Of a stretch of DNA of 64,000 bases, positions 1 through 7,856 are shown in pieces (position 1 is the first letter of the stretch; each line of letters starts with the position of its first letter). The position numbers and the translations under genes were made by a program. Source of the DNA: Lewinellaceae bacterium (GTDB lineage: Bacteria; Bacteroidota; Bacteroidia; Chitinophagales; Saprospiraceae). The notes below the pieces were generated by a model. That model did not search any database and had not been told where the DNA came from. It saw only the letters and a program-made list of their open reading frames with translations. The stretch is taken from positions 1-64,000 of the forward strand of contig JACJYK010000002.1 of assembly GCA_020636135.1 (NCBI GenBank), read 5' to 3'.

Positions 1-1
1 C

Positions 2-538
2 TGTACGACGGCGGATAAATTGATCTTCAGCTTCACCGAAGATGGTGAGACCCCGAGCTGGACCTATACCTGTGCCGACATTCCGGATGGACGGTCCCAG
101 GAGATCGAAGTGGATATCTGGGTCATAGATGAAGCCGGTAATAAAGACTTCTGTACGACAACGCTGTTGCTACAGGATAACACCGGTAACGCATGCCAGG
201 ACAGCAGCCCGTTGACGGAATCGGGAGCAGGATTGGCTACCGCGGGGCAAAAGGTGAAGGGAGAAGGGATAAAGACGCCTGAACTGTATCAGAACACGCC
301 GAACCCGTTCAGCGGAGAGACGAAGATCGGCTTCTGGTTGCCGGAATCCATGACGGCCACGTTGCGAATCATGGATGTGACGGGCAAGGAATTGTACCGG
401 GTGAGTGGCAGTTATTCAGGAGGTAATCATCTGGTTACGCTGGAGGCCGGTAGCATTCCGGAAGTGAAAGGAGTCTTGTTCTATCAATTGGAGACTGCTA
501 GAGGCGTATTGAATAAACGGATGGTGAAGGTGAATTAA
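2..538 (+). CDS. T9SS type A sorting-domain protein, 3' end (5' truncated by window)
   Basis: The reading frame is open from base 2, so only the C-terminal 178 residues or so are present. The first part (about residues 1-70) looks like a repeat of an extracellular beta-sandwich module, with the Cys-Thr-Thr motif appearing twice (CTTADK, then CTTTLLL). The last 85 residues form a typical type IX secretion sorting domain: the YQNTPNPF motif, a central GKELYR strand, and the C-terminal sequence ending MVKVN. In this family the domain directs the protein through the outer membrane and is then removed while the cargo is anchored to the surface. The function of the missing N-terminal part cannot be judged. 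A large hairpin terminator follows at 620-686. Confidence 0.88.
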   Translation, partial: CTTADKLIFSFTEDGETPSWTYTCADIPDGRSQEIEVDIWVIDEAGNKDFCTTTLLLQDNTGNACQDSSPLTESGAGLATAGQKVKGEGIKTPELYQNTPNPFSGETKIGFWLPESMTATLRIMDVTGKELYRVSGSYSGGNHLVTLEAGSIPEVKGVLFYQLETARGVLNKRMVKVN

Positions 539-592
539 TAGGGATGCTGACAATGCGCCAGCATTCGTCAGTAGATGGTGAAGGTGAATTAA
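520..592 (+). repeat. 19-bp direct repeat spanning the stop codon of the T9SS gene
   Basis: The sequence gatggtgaaggtgaattaa occurs at 520-538, where it encodes the last residues MVKVN and the stop, and again at 574-592 in non-coding DNA. The two copies are identical over 19 bases and 54 bases apart. A small hairpin (ATGCTG 544-549 with CAGCAT 559-564) lies between them. It looks like a local duplication of the sorting-domain tail. Confidence 0.8.
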
Positions 593-619
593 CAATAGTT
601 AATAAATACGAAAGAACTG

Positions 620-686
620 AGGGCACGCAGAACACCAAGCAGTAGACCTATAGACTACTTTGTGTTCTTGGGTGCCCTGTTTTTTG
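620..686 (+). terminator. Long rho-independent terminator after the T9SS cargo gene
   Basis: Three consecutive pairing blocks form one long stem: AGGGCAC (620-626) with GTGCCCT (672-678), AGAACAC (629-635) with GTGTTCT (662-668), and AGTAG (641-645) with CTACT (655-659). A G and then six T residues follow on the plus strand. The hairpin is unusually long for a terminator. Confidence 0.85.
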
Positions 687-873
687 GTGGTTCATTTAAT
701 GCAGCGAACGCTTCGGTACCAGGTTTTTCATAAGTTGAATCGTAGAACGGTTTGTCTTTCTGTTGATGGTGTAGTTGAAATCATAGCTGACCCCTGAGTG
801 ATTTGGATGCACTCCGTTTTTTGGTGTTTGTCTGCCTGATAGTATGATCATACGCCAGAAATGCTGTATTTAA

Positions 874-903
874 ACAAAAAAGCCGATTGCGAACAACCGG
901 CTT
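874..903 (-). terminator. Rho-independent terminator of the BlaI/BlaR1-like operon
   Basis: Read on the minus strand, AAGCCG (903-898) pairs with CGGCTT (885-880), with an inner TTG/CAA pairing closing a TTCG loop. Six T residues follow. It lies 45 bases beyond the stop codon of the M56 peptidase gene. Confidence 0.85.
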
Positions 904-947
904 GCGCTGATTTAGTATGGATGAATTTCTTTTTGAGGGTTTGGTCC

Positions 948-2879
948 TTATTGTTGTTTGAAATTAAAGTTTTGATTCCATTCGAAGTTCTGTTCACTCT
1001 CCGGGCTCCAGCCTAATACCTTCAGGTACCGATCAATATCAGCCTCTTTGATTTGCTTACCATTGATTTCGAGTTTTTTATTCTTGTACTTCAACGTCCT
1101 GAGGTTGTCCAGAGTGCCATAGCCGTCCGCTTCATACATTTCCTTGAGCGTATTAAACTTCCCGTCGCGGTACCATTCAAAACCTGGTTGTTTTGCCCAT
1201 TCCCGGGCAGCATTTTGCCATTCGGCCGCTTGTTCTTTCCATTGCTCCCCGAATTGCTTTTTCCATTCATCCCACTGAAAGGCATATTCTTTCCAGTCCT
1301 GATTGTCTTTCCATTCCTTTTGCCACTGTTGCATGGACTGACTGAAATTGTTTTGCCATTCTTTCCACTGTTCTGAGGAAGCTGTCCAGTCAATGGCAAA
1401 ATTGTTTTTGAATTCATTGCTCCAGTTCTGCCATTGTTTACCCCATTCAGCGATCTGATCCTGGTTCCATTCCATCTGTTTGAAGGCATCGCCCATCAGC
1501 TGATGGATACTGTCCGGGATAGCTGGTACCGGTGGAATCGGCGGCAAATCCGGCATAGCTGGTACGGGTGGAACATCTGGTATGGCCGGAACTGGTGGAA
1601 CGATAACCCCTGGTGCAGGAACTGGTGGTGGCGGGGGAGGAGGCGATACCGGAGATTTTAAGGCTGGTGGAGCCGGAGGAGGCGGTGGTGGTGGAGGAGG
1701 AGTCATGTCCCGCAACAACTCTTTGTATTTGTCGTAATCTTTAGGCGGGATGGTCTTACCGTCAATGATCAATGATTTGATTTCACCATTCTCCATGGTC
1801 ACCGATACGTTTTGTTTTTTGCCAGGTACAGTATCCCTGGTACTGGTTATTACAGATTCTGGATCCGGAGTTAAAGCTTTTGTTTGCTCAGATGGATCGG
1901 GTTGCCACCAGGCAGAGAGGCCAAACAGTGCTGCTACCAGAAGCAGCACAGGCAACCATGAAACGGATTTGTTCATACGATATGTTTGTTCAGGTTTAGA
2001 AATCAGACGATTGATACGACGGATCAATTGTTGGCGTTTGGAAATTATTCCCAAACCGGCTCCGGGTGCGGGTATCTGGCTTAAAGCCAGTTTGTACAAT
2101 GTTTGGGCATAAGCCAGTGGTGTCATTCCTTCGGATAAGACACTATCGTCACATCGGTACTCCCGTTCTTCATCCATTTGGGTCATCAGCCACCATACCA
2201 CTGGATGGTAATAAAGCAGAGATTGTATCATAGAGGCGATCAGATACAGGAGATAATCCTGGTTAAGAACATGTCTCAATTCGTGAAGCAAAATAATTTC
2301 CACTTCTTCCGTGGTAAGCTGGTTGATGTTGGCAATCGGGAACAGGATTAACGGTTTGATCCAGCCGATCAGAACCGGAGCGCTGATCCGGTTGCTGAGG
2401 CCTATGCGTACAACACGACGAATGCTCTGTCTGGCAACCAATTGGTTCAGAAGGTCTGTCCAGGCAGCTGGCGCAGGTAAATGGCGGGAGATTAAATGTC
2501 GGGTGTGCATATAATTCCATACCATCCGTATGAGCATCAGCAGGGTACCCAGCATCCATAGCGGGACCAGATAGGAGGAGAATGCCCATCCATCTTCAAT
2601 TTCCGGGATCACATCTCCCATCACGGAAAGTGGCTGATGTGCCAGAAGTGCGGGTCCGGCTTCCAGGCTTGGAGATGTAACAGTGGGCCACAGGAGCCAT
2701 CCGGTAATTATGGCACAACCCAGCATTCCCGCTAACCCACTCCATGCCAACCAGAATCGATAGGAAGGGCGGCTTAACCATTGTTGTATGAGTAATACCA
2801 GCAAACCGATCACGGTACCCTGCCATAGGGTATGGATCAGTATTTGCGCCAGCCAGTCGATGTATAGGTTATTGGTCAC
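948..2879 (-). CDS. M56 family (BlaR1/MecR1-like) membrane metallopeptidase with Trp-rich C-terminal region
   Basis: A 643-residue sensor protease of the BlaR1/MecR1 type. Members of this family sense a periplasmic signal and cleave a partner BlaI-type repressor. The N-terminal half has several membrane segments (about 10-32, 43-63, 105-125, 205-225) and the zinc motif HELRH at 199-203, with a downstream EREYRCDD that fits the third ligand region. A further membrane segment near 305-325 leads to an outer domain. That domain is not a penicillin-binding fold: it has two polyproline blocks (from about 392), then about 100 residues (467-570) with sixteen Trp in QWxxW-like spacing. Two similar short motifs flank it (IDGKTIPPKDYDKY and INGKQIKEADIDRY). 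The start codon overlaps the end of the upstream blaI-like gene by 11 bases, so the two are translated together. The signal sensed is unknown. Confidence 0.9.
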   Translation of the reverse strand: MTNNLYIDWLAQILIHTLWQGTVIGLLVLLIQQWLSRPSYRFWLAWSGLAGMLGCAIITGWLLWPTVTSPSLEAGPALLAHQPLSVMGDVIPEIEDGWAFSSYLVPLWMLGTLLMLIRMVWNYMHTRHLISRHLPAPAAWTDLLNQLVARQSIRRVVRIGLSNRISAPVLIGWIKPLILFPIANINQLTTEEVEIILLHELRHVLNQDYLLYLIASMIQSLLYYHPVVWWLMTQMDEEREYRCDDSVLSEGMTPLAYAQTLYKLALSQIPAPGAGLGIISKRQQLIRRINRLISKPEQTYRMNKSVSWLPVLLLVAALFGLSAWWQPDPSEQTKALTPDPESVITSTRDTVPGKKQNVSVTMENGEIKSLIIDGKTIPPKDYDKYKELLRDMTPPPPPPPPPAPPALKSPVSPPPPPPPVPAPGVIVPPVPAIPDVPPVPAMPDLPPIPPVPAIPDSIHQLMGDAFKQMEWNQDQIAEWGKQWQNWSNEFKNNFAIDWTASSEQWKEWQNNFSQSMQQWQKEWKDNQDWKEYAFQWDEWKKQFGEQWKEQAAEWQNAAREWAKQPGFEWYRDGKFNTLKEMYEADGYGTLDNLRTLKYKNKKLEINGKQIKEADIDRYLKVLGWSPESEQNFEWNQNFNFKQQ

Positions 2880-3252
2880 GTTGTTGTGCTTCTAATTGTT
2901 CGATCAAGGCTTTAATTTTTTCCAATTCTTCAGGAGAGGTCTCATGACTACCCAACGCCTGGAGAACCATAGCAGAGGGTGATCCGTGAAAGACAGTATC
3001 CAGCATCTTACCAATAAAGGACTGCTGGACTGTGGCTTCTTTGACCTTAGCCGTATAGCGATGTGATTTGCCCTCCTCATCACGGGTTACCAGATCTTTT
3101 TCCAGCATGATCTGCATTAATTTTAAGGTAGTCGTATAGCCGACTTCGCGCTCCAGACCAATGATGTCGTGCACCTCGCGCACGGTGGAAGGCCCATTTG
3201 ACCACAAAACCTGCAGGATGGACAATTCAGAATCAGTGACTTTAATACTCAT
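2869..3252 (-). CDS. BlaI/MecI/CopY family transcriptional repressor
   Basis: A 127-residue winged-helix repressor. Residues 1-75 match the family DNA-binding domain (LSILQVLWSNGPSTVREVHD, then the recognition-helix region GYTTTLKLMQIMLEKDLV), followed by a wing with the RYTAKV strand and a C-terminal helical dimerisation region. Family members bind operators as dimers and are inactivated by cleavage by the BlaR1-type partner encoded just downstream, with which this gene overlaps by 11 bases. Two perfect palindromes flank its promoter: one begins 2 bases upstream of its start codon and the other lies just beyond the -33 element. The operon is therefore almost certainly self-repressed. Confidence 0.93.
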   Translation of the reverse strand: MSIKVTDSELSILQVLWSNGPSTVREVHDIIGLEREVGYTTTLKLMQIMLEKDLVTRDEEGKSHRYTAKVKEATVQQSFIGKMLDTVFHGSPSAMVLQALGSHETSPEELEKIKALIEQLEAQQRDQ

Positions 3253-3253
3253 C

Positions 3254-3269
3254 TACGAAAGATTTCGTA
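3254..3269. promoter_or_regulatory. BlaI-type operator 1
   Basis: The palindrome TACGAAAGATTTCGTA has seven-base arms and a two-base centre. It lies between the blaI-like start codon (3252) and the -7 element (3271-3278), covering the expected transcription start. Flanking bases (CATC before, A-AAAT after) are shared with operator 2. Confidence 0.85.
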
Positions 3270-3270
3270 A

Positions 3271-3302
3271 CAAATATAAGGGCTACCGAGGCTTTTGTCA
3301 AG
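3271..3302 (-). promoter_or_regulatory. Bacteroidota promoter of the blaI-like operon
   Basis: On the minus strand there is an exact -7 element TAtaTTTG (3278-3271) and a -33 element CTTG (3302-3299), separated by 20 bases. Transcription should start near 3264, inside operator 1. Confidence 0.75.
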
Positions 3303-3307
3303 TCATC

Positions 3308-3323
3308 TACGAAACATTTCGTA
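3308..3323. promoter_or_regulatory. BlaI-type operator 2
   Basis: The palindrome TACGAAACATTTCGTA has the same arms as operator 1, offset by 54 bases (about five helical turns). It sits immediately upstream of the -33 element, so two bound dimers would bracket the promoter. Confidence 0.85.
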
Positions 3324-3491
3324 ATAAATTTTTTGATACCTGAGCTATCCCGGAAATAAGATGTCAGGAAATGGTTATTTGGTTTCAGTTTTCATCAGAA
3401 ATTAAATGTAACCGGGATGGAGAAACGGCTAGCCTGTCCGAAAAGCAACATTCTTCCTGGTTTTTTCTATCTTTCTTTCCAAAGTGCATTC

Positions 3492-4415
3492 ATGAAATAT
3501 TTACTGTTATCCATCTGCATGACCTGCTGGTTTGTTGGGGCAATAAATGCTCAGAAGCTGGTCATCCAAAGTCCTTATAAAAAAGAAACCACTCCGGTCG
3601 TTCCGGGAGATGCTACCACTGACCAGGCATTGCTGGTGCGCATGCAGGTAGACCGGTTATTCGAAGCCATGCATAAGGCAGATAGCTCAGCCCTGAGGCA
3701 ATTGTTTGTTCCAGGTGCAACCCTGATCACGGCCGGAGCCAGTGAAAGGAATAAAGCGCCGTATACGGTATTGACTGTCAATCAATTTATCGCAGCCGTA
3801 GGCAACATGGCGCCGGGCAATGTCCAGGAGGTCATATTTAATACGGAGGTAAAGGTGGATGACCCGCTTGCGAATTTGTGGACCGAATATGCCCTGTATG
3901 CCAATGGAAAATTCATTCATTGCGGGGTCGATGCTTTCGATCTCGTCCAGATCGGAGATCAGTGGCTGATCACCACCATTCACGATACACGCCGCCAGGA
4001 GCCCTGCCCGGAAGATCCTCATCTGGCCATAACCACGTTATTGGACGGCTGGCATCAGGCAGCAACGAAAGCAGATGCTGCCACGTATTTTAATGCGTTT
4101 GCTGAGGATGGTGTATTCCTGGGTACCGATCCCAGTGAGCGGTGGACCAAATCTGCCTTCTGGGAATTCTGCAAACCTTATTTTGAGCAAAAGAAGGTGT
4201 GGGATTTTAAACCCGGGGAGCGGCATATCCAGGTGGATGAGGCCGGAAATCTGGCCTGGTTTGATGAACTGCTGGATACCTGGATGGGTAAATGCAGAGG
4301 CAGCGGTATACTCATGAAAACACCTGAAGGCTGGAAAATCAAGCAGTACAATCTGACGATATTGGTACCTAATGAGGTAGTAAATGATTATCTAAAACTA
4401 TTATCGAATAAATGA
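3492..4415 (+). CDS. Secreted protein with two NTF2-like (SnoaL/DUF4440-type) domains
   Basis: A 307-residue protein, starting at the ATG at 3492 because this gives a clean signal peptide (MKYLLLSICMTCWFVGAINA, then Q). An upstream in-frame ATG would place 25 unrelated residues ahead of it. Two copies of an alpha+beta NTF2-like fold follow, about residues 45-170 and 180-300. Each has an N-terminal helix with a 'dgw..A..kaDa..yf..F..dgvflGTD' pattern and a final beta strand rich in Trp (GDQWLITTIHDTR; EGWKIKQYNLTI). The NTF2 fold serves many enzymes and binding proteins, so no reaction can be assigned. Its stop codon overlaps the start of the DUF1080 lipoprotein (ATGA), which points to joint expression. 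Confidence 0.8.
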   Translation: MKYLLLSICMTCWFVGAINAQKLVIQSPYKKETTPVVPGDATTDQALLVRMQVDRLFEAMHKADSSALRQLFVPGATLITAGASERNKAPYTVLTVNQFIAAVGNMAPGNVQEVIFNTEVKVDDPLANLWTEYALYANGKFIHCGVDAFDLVQIGDQWLITTIHDTRRQEPCPEDPHLAITTLLDGWHQAATKADAATYFNAFAEDGVFLGTDPSERWTKSAFWEFCKPYFEQKKVWDFKPGERHIQVDEAGNLAWFDELLDTWMGKCRGSGILMKTPEGWKIKQYNLTILVPNEVVNDYLKLLSNK

Positions 4416-5152
4416 GAAAGATGAAGCAACTTGGCCTGGGGCTGGCCTGCATCGCCTCCCTGATGGCCTGCAATCAACCAGCAAATAAAGAAGAAGGTGC
4501 TGCCACGGAAACCATGACCGAAAGCGAATGGACCCCTTTGTTTGACGGCAGCTCGCTGGATGCCTGGCGCAGTTATCTTGCCGACACCATCGGAAGTGCA
4601 TGGAAGATTGAAGACGGTGCACTTACCCGCGATGTCAGCATAAAGGATGCTGAAGGACACCCCATCGGTGGAGGTGACCTGGTGACCAAAGAGGACTTTG
4701 ACAATTTTGACCTTGAGTTGGAATGGAAAATTTCCCCATGTGGAAACAGCGGCGTATTCTTTGGAGTCATCGAATCACCAGAATACGAAGAGACCTATTT
4801 TACCGGCCCGGAAATGCAGGTTCTGGACAACTCGTGTCATCCGGATGCCAAAATTCCGAAACACCGTGCCGGGGATCTTTACGATCTGATCGCCTGCAGT
4901 AAAGAAACCGTTAAGCCTGCAGGAGAATGGAATGCCGTTAAGATTCACATGGATCATGGCAAAGGCGTATTTACGCTCAACGGAACCGATGTCGTTCAAT
5001 TTGATATGAATGATCCTTCCTGGAAAGAATTGATCGCAGGAAGTAAATTTCATGAATGGCCTGCCTTCGGGACGTCTGCCAGTGGGAAGATCGCACTGCA
5101 GGATCATGAAAACCAGGTGTGGTTCCGTAACATTCGGATCCGACGACTATAA
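4412..5152 (+). CDS. DUF1080 lipoprotein (3-keto-disaccharide hydrolase family)
   Basis: A 246-residue protein of the DUF1080 family, whose studied members hydrolyse 3-keto-glycosides. The lipobox LMAC puts the lipidated Cys at residue 20. The concanavalin-like domain runs from about 40 to 245: WTPLFDGSSLDAWR at the start, GGGDLVTKEDFDNFDLELEW, then GNSGVFFG and EMQVLDN, ending in FRNIRIRRL. All these motifs are typical of the family. It overlaps the upstream NTF2-like gene by four bases and is followed after 22 bases by a sialate O-acetylesterase, so it probably belongs to an operon for decorated glycosides. Oxidoreductases that would make 3-keto-sugars lie in a separate operon at 22481-25806. 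Confidence 0.88.
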   Translation: MRKMKQLGLGLACIASLMACNQPANKEEGAATETMTESEWTPLFDGSSLDAWRSYLADTIGSAWKIEDGALTRDVSIKDAEGHPIGGGDLVTKEDFDNFDLELEWKISPCGNSGVFFGVIESPEYEETYFTGPEMQVLDNSCHPDAKIPKHRAGDLYDLIACSKETVKPAGEWNAVKIHMDHGKGVFTLNGTDVVQFDMNDPSWKELIAGSKFHEWPAFGTSASGKIALQDHENQVWFRNIRIRRL

Positions 5153-5174
5153 CCAGTAGACAAACACATTTTTT

Positions 5175-7277
5175 ATGCGTGTCAGGAATATCAACTCGTT
5201 TGCATCGCTGATGCTGTTCATCAGCGTGCTGGTGATGCAATACAAACCTGCTTCGGGGCAGGTACGACTGCCTGCTATCCTCAGTGATCATATGGTGATG
5301 CAAGCCAACCGCATGGTATCGCTGTGGGGGTGGTGCAATGCCGGCGAGAAAGTAACCATCAGGCCGGGATGGACCGATTCGGTATTTGTTGCCGAAGGTA
5401 CCAATATGGCTAAGTGGCAGGTAAGAATCCCGACCCCTCAGGCCAGCGCCAAAACCTATTCGATCCGCATCGAAGCATCCAATCAACTTGAGATTAAGGA
5501 CGTGATGATCGGCGAGGTGTGGTTGTGCTCAGGTCAATCCAATATGGAATGGAGTATGCGGAGTGGTATCGATGACCGTGAAAAGCTCCAGAAGCAAGCA
5601 GATGTGCCGGAGATCCGGCTTTTTCAGGTTCCACGCACCACTGCTGACTATCCCCAGGATGATCTCCCCGGCAAGTGGGTGGTCTGTGATCCGTCTACCG
5701 TAGAAACCTTCAGTGCAGTAGGCTATTTTTTTGGTAAACAATTGCACGACAAACTACTGGTACCGGTAGGGCTGATCAATTCCAGCTGGGGTGGCACACC
5801 GGCAGAAGTATGGACACCGGCTGATGTAATCAATAAAGATTCTGAATTCAGCTCAACCCTGAACCTGCTCAGCGACTCGCGTTGGTGGCCACGGGCACCG
5901 GGTGTTTTATACAATGCCATGATCTATCCCCTGGCTACCTTTCCAATTCAGGGTGTTATCTGGTACCAGGGTGAATCCAACACCGCTAATCCCCTGGTTT
6001 ACCGGCGGTTATTCCCGGCTATGATTGAGTCCTGGCGCCAGCTGTGGAAGGCTCCGATCTCATTTTATTTTGTACAGATTGCACCTTATAATTACGGAAC
6101 ACCGCTGGTCGGCGCAATGGTTCGCGAGGCACAATTGCTGACCTTAAGGTTGCCCCATACGGGGATGACCGTGGTCAGCGATATTGGCAATCTGTACGAC
6201 ATCCATCCACGCAACAAACTGGATGTTGGCACCCGGCTCGCCAACATTGCCCTTGCGAAAGACTATGGAAGAACCGACCTGGAATACAGCGGGCCACTCT
6301 TCCTGGGTGATGACATCCAGGGCAGCCGCATGCGTATTCGTTTTGACCATGCCAAAGGGTTAAAGACAACCGGTGGACCGGTAACTGACCTCGAAATGGC
6401 TGGCCCGGACCGTATATTTCATCCGGCAACAGGCAAGATCGAAAACAACCAGCTGGTGGTTACCAGTGATGCGGTATCCGATCCTGTAGCGGTACGGTAT
6501 GCCTTCTCCAATCTCGGGGTGGGTAATCTGGTCAATGAGGCCGGACTGCCGGCAAGCTCATTTAGGACGGATGATTGGCCGGTCATCCTCGATGCCGTCG
6601 AAATCCAGCAGGAAAACGGACAGATCACCATGACCTGTGCCAATGCCGGTGCGGAGATTTATTATACCCTGAATGGAGAGGATCCCATGTTATCCGGGAA
6701 ACGCTACACAGAGACACTGAACCCGACAAGTTCAGTTAGTATCCTTGCCAGAGCAAAGACACCACAAGGATGGTCTTCAAATAGCACCCTGTTCGAATGG
6801 GTCAACAATCTGGCTACCAACCATCCGGTTTCCTTATACACCCCTTATGCCAGGGAGTTCTCCGGTGGAGGAGTTAATGCGCTGACCAATGGTAAAAAAG
6901 GAAGTATCAATCCGGCAGATGGCAACTGGCAGGGCTACAAAGGTGATGATCTGGATGCCGTGATCGACCTGGGGGAAGAGAGGGACATCTCCAAGATAAA
7001 AACGCAGTTTCTGGAGTTGCAGAATACCTTGATATTCCCGCCCAGCCGGGTTGAATTTGCTGTTTCGAAAAACGGGAAGAAGTACAAGACGATCCATACC
7101 TGGAATTACAGTGTAAATGCTTCCAATGCACCCCGCATCATCGAGGTAGCGAAATTTATCAATACCTCGGCGCGGTACATTCGCATCCAGGCTAAAAATA
7201 TCGGCAACTGTCCTTCCTGGCACGTAGGTGCCGGACAGCCTGCATGGCTCTTTGTGGATGAGGTGGAAGTTGAATAA
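5175..7277 (+). CDS. Sialate O-acetylesterase family protein with C-terminal chitobiase-like and F5/8-type modules
   Basis: A 700-residue SGNH-type carbohydrate esterase. A signal peptide ends near SGQ (about residue 29). The GQSNM block contains the probable nucleophile Ser122, and the second block VIWYQGESNT follows at about 260. The D-x-H pair Asp342/His344 (LYDIHP) completes the expected catalytic set. After the esterase domain (to about 475) comes a chitobiase-C-like beta-sandwich (AEIYYTLNGEDP) and then a discoidin/F5-8 type C-like module (about 555-700). These family members remove O-acetyl groups from sialic acid or other sugars. The true substrate here is not visible. It is the last gene of the plus-strand operon and converges with the DinB gene one base away. 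Confidence 0.9.
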   Translation: MRVRNINSFASLMLFISVLVMQYKPASGQVRLPAILSDHMVMQANRMVSLWGWCNAGEKVTIRPGWTDSVFVAEGTNMAKWQVRIPTPQASAKTYSIRIEASNQLEIKDVMIGEVWLCSGQSNMEWSMRSGIDDREKLQKQADVPEIRLFQVPRTTADYPQDDLPGKWVVCDPSTVETFSAVGYFFGKQLHDKLLVPVGLINSSWGGTPAEVWTPADVINKDSEFSSTLNLLSDSRWWPRAPGVLYNAMIYPLATFPIQGVIWYQGESNTANPLVYRRLFPAMIESWRQLWKAPISFYFVQIAPYNYGTPLVGAMVREAQLLTLRLPHTGMTVVSDIGNLYDIHPRNKLDVGTRLANIALAKDYGRTDLEYSGPLFLGDDIQGSRMRIRFDHAKGLKTTGGPVTDLEMAGPDRIFHPATGKIENNQLVVTSDAVSDPVAVRYAFSNLGVGNLVNEAGLPASSFRTDDWPVILDAVEIQQENGQITMTCANAGAEIYYTLNGEDPMLSGKRYTETLNPTSSVSILARAKTPQGWSSNSTLFEWVNNLATNHPVSLYTPYAREFSGGGVNALTNGKKGSINPADGNWQGYKGDDLDAVIDLGEERDISKIKTQFLELQNTLIFPPSRVEFAVSKNGKKYKTIHTWNYSVNASNAPRIIEVAKFINTSARYIRIQAKNIGNCPSWHVGAGQPAWLFVDEVEVE

Positions 7278-7278
7278 A

Positions 7279-7809
7279 TCAGACCAGATATCGCTCCCGG
7301 ATGATCCGTTCATGATAGCGGGCATGGCCAGCAATGAAATAACCCAGGGCCCGTACGCTGAATGGATAACCAGCTGCCGTACCGATAAAGGAAAGATCGT
7401 CCGGTTCCAGGTACATAAAGACATGGATGGAGGAATCCCTTAGGGCATTCCACTCTTCCCGGATGGACATTGGAGATCGTTTCTCAGCATGCACATACGG
7501 TATAAAGTCGTCCTGCTCAAAGCCAGCCAGCGGGGTGGGATCATGCCGGCTCATGCGTAAGGCCCGGTACGCCATGATACGTTCGGTATCCAGAACATGG
7601 ATTACAGCTTCCTTCAGGGTCCATTTTTCGGGTGCATAGCGAAAATCCCATTTGTCATCCGGGATCTGCAGCAACAGCTCTTCGATCTCATGCTTATTAT
7701 GCACAAGTGCCCCTACAATTTGCTCTTCCGGCACCAATTCGATGTACCTTTGGGAATAAGGGGGATATTCACCGGGCAATGGTTGATTGGAAATACTGGG
7801 CATGGTCAT
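7279..7809 (-). CDS. DinB family protein
   Basis: A 176-residue four-helix-bundle protein of the DinB/YfiT superfamily. The conserved helix WTLKEAVIHVLDTERIMAYRALR and the closing HARYHERIIRERY supply His residues of the usual metal site. Members of this superfamily include thiol transferases that use bacillithiol or mycothiol, but most are unassigned, so the reaction here is unknown. The gene converges with the esterase gene, leaving a single base between the stop codons. The -7-like element TACCTTTA (7847-7840 on the minus strand) lies about 30 bases upstream of the start. Confidence 0.88.
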   Translation of the reverse strand: MTMPSISNQPLPGEYPPYSQRYIELVPEEQIVGALVHNKHEIEELLLQIPDDKWDFRYAPEKWTLKEAVIHVLDTERIMAYRALRMSRHDPTPLAGFEQDDFIPYVHAEKRSPMSIREEWNALRDSSIHVFMYLEPDDLSFIGTAAGYPFSVRALGYFIAGHARYHERIIRERYLV

Positions 7810-7856
7810 TGCATTTATTCAGGTGATGAAGTTCATTCCTAAAGGTAGTAAGTCGT

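Larger units (their letters stand above)
539..947. other. Intergenic region between two converging transcripts
   Basis: This 409-base gap holds a repeat of the end of the upstream gene (574-592), a long hairpin terminator for the plus strand (620-686) and a terminator for the minus-strand metallopeptidase gene (874-903). Between them, 690-870, I see no convincing gene; a 51-codon minus-strand ORF (696-851) has no recognisable features. Confidence 0.6.

Noticed and set aside
696..851. 51-codon minus-strand ORF in the gap between the T9SS gene and the M56 gene
   Set aside because: It begins with ATG and reads cleanly but has no recognisable motif, no start signal and a codon pattern unlike the neighbouring genes.
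1434..1661. Plus-strand frame rich in Trp and Arg opposite the M56 gene
   Set aside because: It is the antisense of the proline-rich stretch of a clear protein-coding frame.
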